From Cricetomys ansorgei (lineage: Eukaryota > Chordata > Mammalia > Rodentia > Nesomyidae): a stretch of 64,000 nucleotides of DNA. The stretch lies in NCBI GenBank assembly GCA_026225945.1, contig JAMJFZ010001657.1:2544501-2608500 (forward strand). The letters are read 5' to 3'. This document shows positions 1-11,409 of the stretch, in pieces. The position numbers and the translations under genes are program-made. The notes under the pieces were generated by a model that was not told the origin of the DNA, ran no database searches, and saw only the letters and a program-made list of their open reading frames with translations. Position 1 is the stretch's first letter. Each line of letters starts with the position of its first letter.

Positions 1-999
1 GGAAAGTAACTTTCTAAAACTAAATTTCTGATTTCTACAACAAAGGTGCACTACATGGAACCTTACATTCTTTGTTTAAATTCAAATCAACCAAGTCTTT
101 GTGCTCCCATTCTTTCTGCTCTCAAATTTCCATTTGTTACCATGGCAACCTGCCAATTGACAAGCCTTCAAGCATAGCAACAGTCCAAGCTTAGCAAGGG
201 TGTGAAAAGGGGACAGTGTCAAAGGCCAAAATTTGACTCAGGAGAATCAGAATTCCAATCTTTGTCACTGTACAAAGGGCCTGGTAACCATAGAAACTGT
301 ACCATACTGGGTTTGGGAATAGCATGACTAAATTCACTAACTGTGAACCAATGTGGAACGGCCTTGAAAATTCAAAACTGCTTTTCAGAGCTAATTTACA
401 TCCAATTGGAATAAGAAGTTATTCCAAACAACTTATATAAATAATTTTATGCAAGTAAAATTATAGAAGAGTCTAAAAAACAAAAAGCAAAGCAAAGCAA
501 AACAAAACAAAACACCCAATCTCTCTTTCTGGAACAATAAAGTTTCTGATGATACAAGGTACAAAATTTTTAAGAATTACATTTTATCTCTAAAAAAAAA
601 TAATCCAAACCACAAAAACCTCTAGGTTTTTAAAAAACATCTTTAATTTAGTAATTTTTTTTCCCTTTCAAAATTTAAATTTCAAAATGTACCATAGCAG
701 TCCACTAATTGCTAATTGTTTGGGAAACTGAATAATCTGTCCTGAAATTTGCCATCATCACAGGAATCTATTCACTTTCATAAGTCAAAATGGAGTTCCT
801 AAAACAGCACATAAGTTTGACTCTTCTTTAGTAGTAAACTTTTAATATTTCCACTATCACAGAAAGTTCTGAATTATGGCATACTTAAAAAATAATATTT
901 TACAAGTCAATTTCTACTCCACAAATAATCTGATTTAAAGCAAGAATTTCAAGGGATTCTTTAAATGCTATTTATCATAAGAAAACCAATTCAAAATTT

Positions 1000-1105
1000 C
1001 TGAAAGCTGTGATTTTTGTACTTAAAATCAGAAATAACTGCAAATAATTCTCTACTACCTGTATTATGTATTTTTTTAAAATTGAGAGCCTTCTTAAGTC
1101 TAGTT
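1000..1105. repeat. Diverged duplicated segment, copy 1
   Basis: The stretch from ATTCAAAATTTCTGAAAGCTG to GAGCCTTCTTA resembles 1447-1562 at roughly 70% by eye over about 110 bp. The family is not identified. Confidence 0.45.
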
Positions 1106-1150
1106 AGTTTACTTTAGTCACAAAACTGGCTTCTAAAGCCACACTCAACT

Positions 1151-1238
1151 GGGCTGGGGATATAGGTCAATGGCAGATGCTTGCCTAGAATGCACAAGGC
1201 CCTGGGTTTGTTATCCAGCACTGCAAAAATAAATACAG
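1151..1238 (+). repeat. ID SINE
   Basis: GGGCTGGGGATATAG..CA, TTGCCTAGAATGCACAAGG, CCCTGGG...ATCCAGCACTG and an A-rich tail. This is the tRNA-Ala/BC1-derived ID consensus with an altered A box. Confidence 0.85.
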
Positions 1239-1446
1239 TTAATAAAACAGGTCATTTCACTACACTGTTATTTAGAGAAAAAAAAATCTCCTTATAAACA
1301 TTAACCTAAACAAAAGATAATAAGGGAAGTAAATATGGTGGACAATGAATGTATTCTAGAGGTTAAAAGCATGAACTCAAAGAAAAGAAACTTTATTTTC
1401 TAAAAGGCCTTTATATAAATGTGGATCAGTATTGTTACATTGGGTA

Positions 1447-1562
1447 CATTCAAAATATCAAAAGCTGTTGTTTTTGCTCTTAAAAATCAGAACAAACTGC
1501 AAGCAATTATGCAGTATCTGTACATACAGTGTTTTGTTTGTTTAAATTTAGAAGGTTCTTAT
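1447..1562. repeat. Diverged duplicated segment, copy 2
   Basis: It parallels copy 1 at 1000-1105: ATTCAAAATATCAAAAGCTG, then a run to GAAGGTTCTTA. Both copies are cut off on the right by insertions (an ID, and a LINE-like repeat). Confidence 0.45.
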
Positions 1563-1570
1563 ATTGGCTC

Positions 1571-1906
1571 TGTCCTAGTTAGGGTTACTATTGCTGTGAT
1601 GAAACACCATGACCAAAGCAACTTGGGGAGTAAAGGGTTTATTTGGCTTATACTTTCACATCACTGTTCATCATTAGAGGAAGTCAGGACAGGAACTCAC
1701 ACAAGGCAGGGACCTATAGGCAGGAGCTGATGCATGGAAGGGTGCTTCGTATTGACCTGCTCCTCATGGCTTGTTCAGCCTTCTTATAGAACCCAGGACC
1801 ACAGCCCAGGGGTGGCACCAACCATAATGAGCCAGGTCTTCCCCCATCAATCACTGATTAAGAAAATGCCTTACAGGCTTACCTACAGCCTGATCTTATG
1901 GAGGTA
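1571..1906. mobile_element. Rodent LINE-like interspersed repeat, left part
   Basis: It begins TGTCCTAGTTAGGGTTACTA and continues with the familiar rodent repeat text (AACACCATGACCAAAGCAAC, AGGCAGGAGCTGATGCA, AGAACCCAGGACCACAGCCC). It is probably from a rodent L1 3' region, but the family is unsure. It resumes after the B2 at 2080. Confidence 0.65.
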
Positions 1907-1910
1907 TTTT

Positions 1911-2076
1911 CTTTTCCTTTTTTTTTTTCTTTTAAACTTTTTATATGTGTTGGTATTTTGCCTGCATATGTCGGTTAATGGTGTTGGATCTCCTGGAACT
2001 GGAATTACAGACAGTTGTGAACTCACATGGGTGCTGGGAACTGACCCCGAGTGAGCAGCCATCTCTTCAGCCTCCT
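1911..2076 (-). repeat. B2/B3 SINE nested in the LINE-like repeat
   Basis: Read on the minus strand it starts GGCTGAAGAGATGGCTGC and ends in an A-rich tail. The host repeat repeats ATTTTC on both sides (about 1905 and 2082), a target site duplication. Confidence 0.85.
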
Positions 2077-2079
2077 AGA

Positions 2080-2166
2080 GGAATTTTCCTAATTGAGGCT
2101 CCCTCCTCAATGACTCAGATGACTATAGCTATGTCAAGTCATAAAACTAGCCAGCACAACATCACA
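2080..2166. mobile_element. Rodent LINE-like repeat, right part
   Basis: It continues the element broken at 1906: AATTGAGGCTCCCTCCTCA, then GTCA..ATAAAACTAGCCAGCAC. Confidence 0.65.
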
Positions 2167-2540
2167 CATGTTTTGGTTAAGCCACAGATCCCTTGTACTT
2201 TTTTTTAACTTAACAATAGATTAAAAACAATAGAATTTGGACAAGCAAAGGTATGCTTAAGCAGAAGCAACACAAGATCCTAGAAAAAGGAAAGATATAT
2301 TACTTCATTCTTTTGCTAATTGCATTTATAAAATGAAGCATATATGTTGAAAGCTTCAAATCACTTTGAACAACAACCAAAAAAAAGAAAGAGAAAAAGA
2401 AGTATTACACTAGTGTTCACAGGCAGGTAGATCAGCATCACTATCCCATCAAACTACTTTCAACCCCAGGAGATTAAGAGTTTAGGTAGAGCAGCGAAAC
2501 ATAATTATGATTTCTGCCATCGCTTAGGAATTTACACTTT

Positions 2541-2700
2541 AATTCAAACATTTTTTAGTAATTACTATGTGTGAGGCTTGGTGTTAAGTATTAGGCATAC
2601 AAAGGTGAATAACGACAAGCTTCCAAATGAGAGGATTGAAGGGGACAAAAGCATTGTAACAAAACAACATACACACTGAACAGGGGTAAACAAAGCATAC
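2541..2700 (-). repeat. L2 3'-end remnant
   Basis: TAATTACTATGTGTGAGGC, TTGGTGTTAAGTATTAGGC and ATACAAAGGTGAATAA follow the reverse complement of the L2 3' end, diverged. Confidence 0.6.
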
Positions 2701-2999
2701 TGTTAAGTTTGGACTTAAGAGGCACTAACCTTGGTCCATCTTAGGTTCCACGAGGAAATCAGACTCAAGCCAGGCCATGAGAATAAAGTAAGATATCACC
2801 CAGATATTGGCAGAGCCTTCCAGGTAAATATGGCATTTGCAATGACTTGATAAAGTCAAGAACTAACAAGTTCTGTGCAACTGTGATGAAAGGCTTCTAC
2901 CGAGACCAGCTGTTAAAGAAGAAGCCATTTACAAATGTCTATTATGCTTCAAATTAGATCCTCTGGGCAAGGACTGGCACTGCTATTTTAAATAAGTAA

Positions 3000-3130
3000 T
3001 TTTCATATTTTGTTTAATCCTTATACCCAATTTCATTCTAATGATGGTACAGTAAGACACTTTGTCCCAGTCACACCGTTTATAAGTAGCAAAACTTGGG
3101 CTTGAATTACTGTACCTTCAAACTTCTTAC
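3000..3130 (+). repeat. MIR remnant
   Basis: TTTAATCCTTATACCC, then a core-like CACTTTGTCCCAGTCACAC and AACTTGGGCTTGAATT, diverged from MIR. Confidence 0.5.
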
Positions 3131-3277
3131 TTGTACCTCTTCATTACAAACTCTTCATTAAACTATAACTAATCTTCATTTAACTCCCTTCACATATGAT
3201 GCAATTTCTGTCCCTGTAAAGCAGGTGCTAAAGATCAATGAGATGCCATTTTCCAAGTACCAGATTGGTTTAATACT

Positions 3278-3603
3278 ATTATGGCTTGAATCTGAATGAT
3301 TTGAATGCTTGCTCCCAACAGGTGTGGCTCTTTTGGATGGCTTTAGAACCTTTAAGAAACGCAGCCTACTTGGTGGAAGTAGGTCGCTGGGGTATGCATG
3401 TGAGGGTTGAACTAAGCTGCTGGGTCCAGTATGCTCTCTGCTTTAGGGTCCAAGGCAGTGTGAAGAGTAGGTCTACAAATACCTGCTATGAACTGAGCCA
3501 CTCTGCTACACCTTCCCCCATGATGCAATGAAAGTCCCTTAACTGTGAGCCAAAATAAATCTTTTTACTTTTATGTTATTTCTGTAGATATTCTGTCAGT
3601 AAC
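3278..3603. mobile_element. Rodent interspersed repeat of uncertain family
   Basis: TATGGCTTGAATCTGAATG, GGTGGAAGTAGGTCGCTGGG and GCCAAAATAAATCTTTTTAC are phrases of a common rodent repeat. The family is not resolved. Confidence 0.5.
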
Positions 3604-4144
3604 AGACACAGAGACAAAGATAAAGAGACTAAGAGCAGATTCTACTACTAATGGTGAGAACCAAGTTCTTTAATACAGTACTAGTGGGGACAAAAAAAAA
3701 AGGTACAACGTCTATTAAGAGTTTAAAAGTATCAATGAAAGCATTTTCTTTGATTTGGACATTTGAATTTTATTTCAAAAACATACAAGTAAAGTATGAA
3801 ATCATATATGTGGCACTTTTTGTAAGCACAAAAGACAGAAAAATCCTAAATGTTCATTAGTAAGTACTGAGTGAAGAAATGTTAACCAACCAACCCAGTG
3901 TAGCTCTAAAAACCAAGGATATCATACTCATTAGAGTAGGACAGTTATTATAAAATTCTTAAAACAGGAAGAAGGAAGAAAGCAGGCAAGAGCTGGTAAG
4001 CAAGGAGAAAAATCAGGAATCCTGGAATCTGATGTGCAGCCACTGCAGAAGGCAATATGGCATCTCCTCAAAACATAAATGGTTTGATACATTTTTCTAG
4101 CAGCTTAAGACCCTAGTTTGATCCCCAGCACTAGAAACACACTG

Positions 4145-4284
4145 TTTGTTTGTTCTTCAAGACAGTTGTAACTCTAGCTGTTCTGAAACTCACTCTGTAG
4201 ACCAGGCTGGCCTTGAACTCAGAGATCTGCTTGCCTCTGCCTCCTGAGTCCTGGGATTAAAAACATGTGCCACCATCGCCCGGC
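4145..4284 (-). repeat. B1 SINE
   Basis: CTCTGTAGACCAGGCTGGCC, TTGAACTCAGAGATCTG and GGGATTAAAAACATGTGCC: a B1 in reverse. Confidence 0.9.
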
Positions 4285-4769
4285 AAAACAAAATATTTTT
4301 AAACACAGAATTACTGAGCTGAGAGACAGCTACGATCACAGTATAGTTTCTGCTAAATTTTCAAGTCTTCTGCTATTACATGAAATTCATACTCTCAAAC
4401 TGAGATGATTCTGTCAGTGTCATCCCTGTCCTGCTATGATAACCATGTAATAAGCAGCTTCCTGAGGGTTTCATCAAATCTCTGAAGTCTTCTCTTAGAA
4501 ACTACTTCCCACTAAGGGACTCTTCCTAGGCTGTCAGAAATTCAAAGAGGCAAACACACTGACAATAAACTGTTTGGACTACTTGGGCATATTTGAGAAG
4601 AAGGCAGAGAAAGCCTATCATGCCATCGTTCTGAGTGTCCCATGAATCTGCGACTAATGATATACGCTCATCTGGGCCAAATCTATCACCTTCCTAGTAA
4701 GTCTAGATAATTTAGAAACAGGATCTGGAATACAATTAAAATCTGTATGCCATGCATGTTGCAGCTACT

Positions 4770-4925
4770 TACAAATCTCTCATTTAATCCTAACAAACCC
4801 TTCTAGGTTTTTTCATTACTGTTGCCTTAAATAAAGAAAACAAGATGTGGGAATGTTAGGCAATTTGTCCAAAGTCTTATACCTACTGCATGGCAGAGTC
4901 AATAGCAGAACCTAAGTTAGTACAA
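4770..4925 (+). repeat. MIR remnant
   Basis: CTCATTTAATCCTAACAA, then GGCAATTTGTCCAAAGTC and GGCAGAGTCAATAGCAGAACC follow the MIR core order. Confidence 0.65.
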
Positions 4926-5411
4926 GCATCTTTAAGACTTGCTTCTTGTTTCAAAGAAGTTATGACTTTACAGTGATACCAGAAATGAGGGAATTTCTAA
5001 TTCAATCTTTAGCACATAGCAAAGACTACCACAACTACCACACCAGGCGCCAACTGACTACCATCAGCCAATGCCCCCTTCATACATTCCAGTCTGATGG
5101 TCTAGGACAAATCTTTATTAGTTAGACCTTGTATAGTCACAGGAAGAGCAGAAAATGTTTTGTTCAATCTCTACAGCATCATCAAATATTCAAAAAATTA
5201 CAACATACCTGACATACTTTGATATCTATGAATAATGATCTTTCTACAAATTCACCAGATTTATATCAGACTTTGAATCAGTGAATATGTGTTTTACTGT
5301 AAAATGACGAATTCCAAATGCAGGCTCTGAAAGCACTGTCAAATTGATTAAAATATAAGATATTTTCCCCAAATTATATTACATTGCCACATTAATATAA
5401 GAATATGGATA

Positions 5412-5540
5412 GTCAGGGTATGATGGCGCATGCCTTGAATCCCAGAACTCAGGAGGCAGAGGCAGGTGGAGCTCTGCTGAGCCAGTTTGATCTGCATAGT
5501 GAATTCCAGGCTAGCCAGAACTACATAGTGAGACACTGTC

Positions 5541-5572
<32 letters not shown>

Positions 5573-5605
5573 ACAAATAAGTAAATAAATAAATAAATAA
5601 ATAGC
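5412..5605 (+). repeat. B1 SINE with (AAAT)n tail
   Basis: GTATGATGGCGCATGCCTTG, CAGGAGGCAGAGGCAGGTGG and CCAGAACTACATAGTGAGAC, then a polymorphic-looking AAAT run at 5546-5603. Confidence 0.9.
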
Positions 5606-5710
5606 AAAACCATCACTTAGAGACTTTACTATGTACTAAGTACTCTATAGGCATAGTTTAATTTTGTACTATGAAAGCTTATGTAATTATTATAACCCTT
5701 ATTTTATTGT

Positions 5711-5838
5711 ACTTTTTGAGGCAGGGTCATACATAGCCCTGGGTGGCCTCTACCTTGCCCTGTGGCAGAGAACTGCCTCCACTTGTGCTAGAGGAAAGTG
5801 CCGAGATGATAGGCCTACACCCCTACCACACCTGGCTA
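5711..5838 (-). repeat. Old B1-like SINE
   Basis: TTTTTGAGGCAGGGTC, TAGCCCTGGGTGGCC and a CCACACCTGGC end: strongly diverged B1 in reverse. Confidence 0.5.
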
Positions 5839-6199
5839 TTATTAAAACCAAGGGAACTAGGGTGGCAAAGTTCACACAAGTTGCTACAGGGACACTGCTG
5901 GAGTTCAAACACTGGGCTGTCCAGCTCCAAAGCCCATATTTCTTATCAGACTGTTTACTGCCTTCCCATTTCTATCCAGTAAACACATCTTTAGCCTCAA
6001 ATCTAAGATCATTACAGACACATTTAGACCTAGGAACAACCATATCCATTAACTAGACATAGTTTCTGAAGCAAAATTAATAAATGCTTGAAGATTACCA
6101 TAAGAAAAATTCAAGTAAAGCAACAAACTTTCACAGAATACTGAACCATCAACAAAAAAACTCACATAAACAAAAACCTTTTCATTGCTTGAAAGTTAC

Positions 6200-6375
6200 T
6201 TTTTTTGTTTTTTGTTTTTTTTTTTTTTTTGAGACAGGGTTTCTCTGTTGTAACTCTGGCTGTCCTGGAACTCACTCTGTAGACCACGCTGACCCTGAAC
6301 TCACAGAGATCCACCTGCCTTTGCCCCCCAAGTGCTGGGATTAAAGGTGTGTGCCACCCCCGCCACCCCCTGGCA
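6200..6375 (-). repeat. B1 SINE
   Basis: A T-run, then GAGACAGGGTTTCTCTGTTG, TAACTCTGGCTGTCCTGG and GTGCTGGGATTAAAGGTGTG. An A-run of about 22 at 6434-6455 follows it. Confidence 0.95.
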
Positions 6376-6849
6376 AAAATCACTCTTAAATTGATGTACA
6401 CATGACATGATCAGGAAATCCTCTTGGATATTTAAAAAAAAAAAAAAAAAAAAAAGGGAAAGCAACACAGTAAGCCTAAAGAACAAAAGAATTCAGTCTT
6501 TAAAAAAAAATCACAACATATTCCATATTCATCTGCTGAACTCTATGTGATATTATTATAGTCTGTTATCTATATATCTATTAATCTCTGAAGAGGTACC
6601 ATCACCTATGTTTCAGTGTTTCAAATATCTTTGTAAAAACATATCTAAAAATAAACTCAAGAGTAGAATTTCTCCAAACACAAATTCTTCAGTCTATTAT
6701 AGTATGAAATAAATTATATACATTTTCAAATGTATAAGATATAGTTAAAAACAGAAATATTTTCCTTTTGTTTATATCAAACACATTAGGTGAGTCGTCA
6801 GGGCAATGTAGGTTATTTTCTAGAAAGTCGAATGTAGCTCAAGTCTTAC

Positions 6850-7038
6850 CTCCATTGCTAAAGCCGCTGTCTGTTGGTCATAATGGTTCAGAAGATTAGG
6901 CATGAAGGTAGTATTATAAGGCAAATCTTGGCACATCCTCAAGGTAATAGGTTCACAAGAAAACAAACTGTGCCCACCTATATGCCTCACAAATACAGTC
7001 AAGAGCCAAAGATAAAAGACAATCCAACTCATAGCCAT
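6850..7038 (-). CDS. Fzd3: Frizzled-3, first coding exon (signal peptide and start of cysteine-rich domain)
   Basis: Frizzled-3 is a seven-pass plasma-membrane Wnt receptor that acts mainly in planar cell polarity and axon guidance. This exon encodes residues 1-63. A hydrophobic signal peptide occupies about residues 1-22 (MAMSWIVFYLWLLTV, then RHIGG). It is followed by HSLFSCEPITLRMCQDLPYN, with the first cysteines of the Wnt-binding domain at C28 and C36 and an N-glycosylation sequon at N42-T43-T44. The exon ends ...QQTAALAME at 6850, followed by a consensus donor GTAAGA at 6849; the phase is 0. The start at 7038 has a strong context (A at -3, G at +4). This 63-residue stretch matches mammalian Frizzled-3 almost exactly except inside the signal peptide, where Y9, V17 and R18 differ from the orthologues I remember. 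The exon's 5' splice boundary is uncertain; one candidate acceptor is TTCAG ending at 7050. The full protein is about 666 residues. Confidence 0.95.
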
Positions 7039-8391
7039 TCTTCCTGGATCTGAATGAGATTCGGATGATCAGATCTACTCAGGATGTGTTTTAGATCAAT
7101 AAATTGCTTGCAGGTCTCAGCTTGAAAGTACTCCTGTATCTGTTAGGTTCTTCAAACAGTTAAAAACTCTTTGTACTGTCAGAGGTTTGTTAACCTGGTC
7201 TCACAAAAGGCATTTGTTTTTGGTTTCACAATATGGGAAAATGACATCATCTTGTATCTTCTTTTCATTTTATTACATAGGGCACATCTGGCCAGCATAT
7301 CAAGTCAATCAGCCACATTCCCAAATCACAGATTCCATCTTAGGAGGAGAGTGATTTCTTCCTTGTTGAAATATCTGAAAAGTATTGAAAATGGGAAAGT
7401 TAATTACTTCTCAAAAGACTGCAGTCTTGACATTAAAATATGTGATGAGACGTCATACTGATCTAATAGAGAAAATACAAGGGGATTCACAAAGTAATAG
7501 TTTTTCTATTTTGTCATTCATATATATGTGTATATATATATATTCACACACATTAGAAATAGTTCTTAACATTTAAAAACCAATTTTATATCCTAAGTTG
7601 CATATACAATAAATGGTGGAGTATTCTGTCACAAGATGTAACTGATCCATTTTGAGTAATTTTTCCTTTATCCCAAACTATGTTTAAATGATACTTGTTG
7701 TAAACTAGATTATGAAATTTCAAATTTATGATTTGTGTTTTGGTCGTCAGCAGTACACTTTTATATTAACTGACTTGGTAGACAGCTATAAAAGGTCTGG
7801 GAAGAGATTAAAGCCTCTTATTAAATCTACATTGTAAACACTGTCACATAACCTGTATCGTTTTCCTGAAAATGATTTGAACATCACTTTTCAAACATGG
7901 GAATCTGTAAGTAAATTATGAGATATTATATGGAAAAAAGTAGCATCAAACATTAGGTGTTTGGGGTGCTGAATTGCAGCTAACAAGGCTACTTTTATTA
8001 GCCAATACTGAATTGACAAATAGAAGGCTCTAAAAGTATCAATCACCAAGCCAAGCAGTTGGTACAGTACACCTACTATGGTGGCTCACCAAGGAAGACA
8101 CAGAGGCATTTTCATAGGTGCAAACCCTGCCAGATCTCAGCAGAAGGAACCACTATTATGGCAAGCGCCAAACTGGAAAGTAAAACCCCGAAGGTCTCAT
8201 CTCAGGGGTTTTTATTGATACCTAAGCTCCTCAGGTGTTCTATTGATAGCATGTGCAGATCAAGAGCAATCAAACATCTTTTACATAAAGTCAACACCTG
8301 CAGACAATACAAATGCCAAGGCCTAGGCCGCCCTTCATCCAACAGTGCACAAAACCATCATTTTAAACATAATTAAAAATAAACTTCTGCA

Positions 8392-8540
8392 TCAGGTGGT
8401 GGCGGCAGCAGTGCACACCTTTAATCCCAGCACTCAGGAGGCAGAGGCAGACAGAGCTCTGTGAGTTCGAGGTCAGCCTGGTTTTCAGAGTTCCAGGACA
8501 ACCAAAACTACAACAGAGAAACCCTGTCTCAAAAACAAAG
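8392..8540 (+). repeat. B1 SINE
   Basis: GTGCACACCTTTAATCCCAG, GAGTTCGAGGTCAGCCTGG and CAGAGAAACCCTGTCTC. Confidence 0.95.
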
Positions 8541-8943
8541 TATCACCAGCCAATTTTCCCAATGTTACATCATTTTAGATAGCATAAAAATTTAATGCCA
8601 AAGGTATTGCCCTGGAATCTGAAACACATGACCAACAAATGGTTACGACACATCTGGGCTGCACAGATGAACCAGAGCAGTGCTAGGAATGATTCCAAGT
8701 TACCACTTTCACTGAGCTGCATTACTCTCCTGAAGAGAGACATACTGCCTGAGGACCATTGCCTAAGGACTACCTCTTAAGGATAACTTAGTTACCAGTG
8801 TCCTATAAGTCAGGACTTGAGAAATGCTATGCTAAAACAGAACAATTAAAAGAAAAAGTAACTTTATACACATAACATTATAAACATATACATAATCTAC
8901 ATAACACCCATTTAAGAAGTAAATGGATACAAAGAATAACAAG

Positions 8944-9178
8944 TTGGGCTAAAGAGAGGTCTCAGGACTTAAAATCACTTGTTACTCATATATGGTTCAG
9001 AGGACTCATATATGGTTCTCTAGCACCCACATGGTAGTTCACAAACATCCATAACCCCAGTTCCAGGGAATCCAATGCCCTCTTCTCAGGACACCAGGCA
9101 TGCACATGGTACACAGACATACGTGCAGGCACTCACTCATACACATAAAATAAAAAAATAAAGTATTAAAAAAGGGGA
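8944..9178 (+). repeat. B3/B2-type SINE with an internal 16-bp duplication
   Basis: TTGGGCTAAAGAGAGGTCTC head and AGTTCCAGGGAATCCAATGC body. CTCATATATGGTTC occurs twice, near 8987 and 9006. Confidence 0.8.
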
Positions 9179-9424
9179 GTAATAGAAAAACTACCAAAGA
9201 ATCAAAAAAGCAAAAGGCCAATAAACACATGAAGCGATGTTAACTTCACTAATAAAAAATGCAAATAAAAAAAGCAAAAATAATACTTTGGCCAATTAGA
9301 TGTACAAAAATAAAATTACAGGACAAAGTATGACAGATTACAGGGAAGAGATTATTTTCAACATTCTGAAATACTTTGCTAAAAATGTAAACTAGCTGAT
9401 ATTTTTAAAAAATTGGCTACTTAT

Positions 9425-9645
9425 GAGACTGGAGAAATGGCTCAGTGGTTAAGAGTACATGTTGTTCTTCCAGAGGACATGGGTCTGATTCCCAGCGCCT
9501 GCAGGTGGCTCACAACCATCTGTTAACTCCAGTTCCAGGAAATTCAACACCCTCTTCTGGATTCTGCAGGGACTGCAGGCACATGGTACACATACATAAT
9601 ATAGGTAAAACACCCATATGGATAAAATAAAAATAAGTAAATCAT
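9425..9645 (+). repeat. B3 SINE
   Basis: GAGACTGGAGAAATGGCTCA, TTCTTCCAGAGGACATGGG, CTCCAGTTCCAGGAAATTC, A-rich tail. Confidence 0.9.
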
Positions 9646-9879
9646 TTTTAATGGCTACTTATACCAAAAGCCCTCAGATGTGCATAATTTAATCCAGCAA
9701 ACCTATTCACAATTTATTCCAGAAGCATACAAATAATAAAGCATGCATATAATTAGCATAGACAATTTATAACAATAAAAAACTTGAAAATAATCTAAAA
9801 AATTATCAATAGGATTTGGCTAGATAATCTGGTATAATTATATGATAGGATGTTATATAGACACTAGAAATGATGAACA

Positions 9880-9955
9880 TGACTGAGAGCACACCACAGT
9901 GGTCACGTGTACTTAACATGCACAAAGCCCTGTTCAATCCCCAACACTGCTCCTC
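9880..9955 (+). repeat. ID-like SINE, diverged
   Basis: ATGCACAAAGCCCTGTTCAATCC, split here as ATGCACAAAGCCC and TGTTCAATCCCCAACACTG, resembles the ID 3' half. Confidence 0.5.
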
Positions 9956-10025
9956 CCTCCCAAAAGATGAGCATGGATTTTATTTATTGACATAATAATA
10001 CAGCAATGATAAGCAAAAAAATTAG

Positions 10026-10310
10026 GACTGGGGAAATGGCTCACTAGGTAAAGCGCTTTGGTGCAAGCATGAAGATCTGAGTTCAAATTTTCAGAACCCA
10101 CATAAAGCCAGATATGACGGCATATATCTCTAATTCCAGCATGCCTACAGGGAGATGGGAGGCACATACAGGAGAATCCCCAGAAGTCTGAGAGACAGCT
10201 AGCCTGGCATATACACCAGTAAGCAAAATACTGTCTCAAACAAGATGGAAGGCAAAAACTACCATCCAAAGTTGTCCTGACTGCCACACGTGCCACTAAA
10301 TGAGTACTCT
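10026..10310 (+). repeat. B4 SINE
   Basis: GACTGGGGAAATGGCTCACT, AAGATCTGAGTTCAAATTTTC, ATAAAGCCAGATATGACGGC: an ID-B1 fusion (B4) head and body. Confidence 0.8.
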
Positions 10311-10330
10311 TAAATTTACACACATAAACA

Positions 10331-10452
10331 GTTTTTTTTCTTTTTTTTGAGATAAGGTCTCACTATGTAGCCCTAGCTAGCCTTGAACTCACAGAGATCT
10401 ACTCGCCTGTGCTTCCCAAGGGCTGGGATAAAAGGCCTATGTCATCGCATAC
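10331..10452 (-). repeat. B1 SINE
   Basis: TTTGAGATAAGGTCTCAC, CTAGCCTTGAACTCACAG, GGGCTGGGATAAAAGGC. Confidence 0.85.
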
Positions 10453-10527
10453 AACCTAATACAAAGATGTTTTTTAAATCAGTTAAGAAAACAGTATATA
10501 TGTATACTTCTTTCAGGAAAGCATATA

Positions 10528-10531
<4 letters not shown>

Positions 10532-10560
<29 letters not shown>

Positions 10561-10562
10561 CA
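10532..10562. repeat. (CA)n microsatellite
   Basis: About 15 CA units. Confidence 0.98.
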
Positions 10563-10569
10563 CAGCTAT

Positions 10570-10668
10570 TCAGCTAGATGTGGGGGTCTACACCCATAAT
10601 CCTAGAACTCAGCAGAAGGAATATAAATAGGGAATAGTCTGGGCTACATGGTAAGACTGTTTTTAAAT
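10570..10668 (+). repeat. B1 fragment
   Basis: AGATGTGGGGGTCTACACCC, ATAATCCTAGAACTCAGC and TCTGGGCTACATGGTAAGAC. Confidence 0.65.
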
Positions 10669-10929
10669 GGGGAGGAACATTTCAACTATTTAAAAGTAAT
10701 ATAAGTGCTCTATGGAATTTTATAAAAGACCTGACATTATTTTATGTACAAGGTAAGTAACTCTGAAAATCTATAAATGTGTGCTGACTGGTTGACAAGA
10801 ATAAATGCTAGTTGAACAGTTTATTGGCTGGTAATTAAAGCAACAAGCCAAGGGATATACTACTTGTATTACTGGAGATAGTAGGAAAAGTAAAGAAGTA
10901 ATAATTTAGTACGGTTCAAAATAGATTTT

Positions 10930-11075
10930 TCAGGCCAGCAAGACAGCTCATCAGGTAAAATACTTGCCACTGGGCCTGGTTGACAGTAGTTCAATCCCCA
11001 GAATCCACAGGACAGAAAGAACTCCGAAAAGTTATCCTCTGATCTCCATATGCATCTTCATACACAGTAAATAGA
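10930..11075 (+). repeat. B4-like SINE
   Basis: GGCCAGCAAGACAGCTCATC, AATACTTGCCACTGGGCC and TCTGATCTCCATATGCATC. Confidence 0.65.
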
Positions 11076-11127
11076 TGAAATGCCAAGCAAGACAAAACTT
11101 GGTTTTTTAACAATAAAAAAATTCAGG

Positions 11128-11312
11128 TGGGGCTGGAGAGATGACTCAGAAGTTAAGAGCACTGACTGCTCTTCCAGAGGACCCGGGTTCAATTCACCCA
11201 CATGGCAGCTCACAACTGTTTGTAAGTCCTATTCCAAGAATCCAACACCCTCACACAGACATACATGCAGGCAAAACACCAATGTACATAAAATAAAAAT
11301 AAGATATTAAAA
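11128..11312 (+). repeat. B3 SINE
   Basis: GGGGCTGGAGAGATGACTCA, CTGCTCTTCCAGAGGACCC, then an AAATAAAAATAAG tail. Confidence 0.92.
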
Positions 11313-11409
11313 AAAATTCAGATTACCTATTACTAGCTCAATCAATATATTAGCTCAATAAAATGGGTGTGTACTTTAAAAGCATTTTGTACACATTTCA
11401 CATCTCTCC

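Larger units (their letters stand above)
1..6849 (-). other. Fzd3: Fzd3 intron following the first coding exon (partial)
   Basis: The intron begins at 6849 with GTAAGACT read on the minus strand and runs out of the window. It is AT-rich and carries the SINE, LINE-like, MIR and L2 pieces listed separately. Between them (1-990, 1110-1150, 2170-2540, 3605-4145, 4290-4770, 4930-5410, 5850-6195 and 6460-6849) I see only unassigned non-coding sequence. No Frizzled-like reading frame occurs on either strand. Confidence 0.8.

Noticed and set aside
1151..1238. tRNA-like sequence
   Set aside because: ID SINEs derive from tRNA-Ala/BC1 and keep A/B-box words, but there is no cloverleaf or acceptor stem of a working tRNA. 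The same applies to all ID copies here.
6820..6849. Codons after the Fzd3 exon that continue the open frame (VRLELHSTF)
   Set aside because: They follow the GTAAGA donor and do not match Frizzled-3, so they are intron sequence.
6820..7038. Fzd3 exon as a processed pseudogene
   Set aside because: It stops exactly at a known exon boundary with an intact GTAAGA donor, has no frameshift and lies beside Fbxo16 as expected, so it is the real gene.
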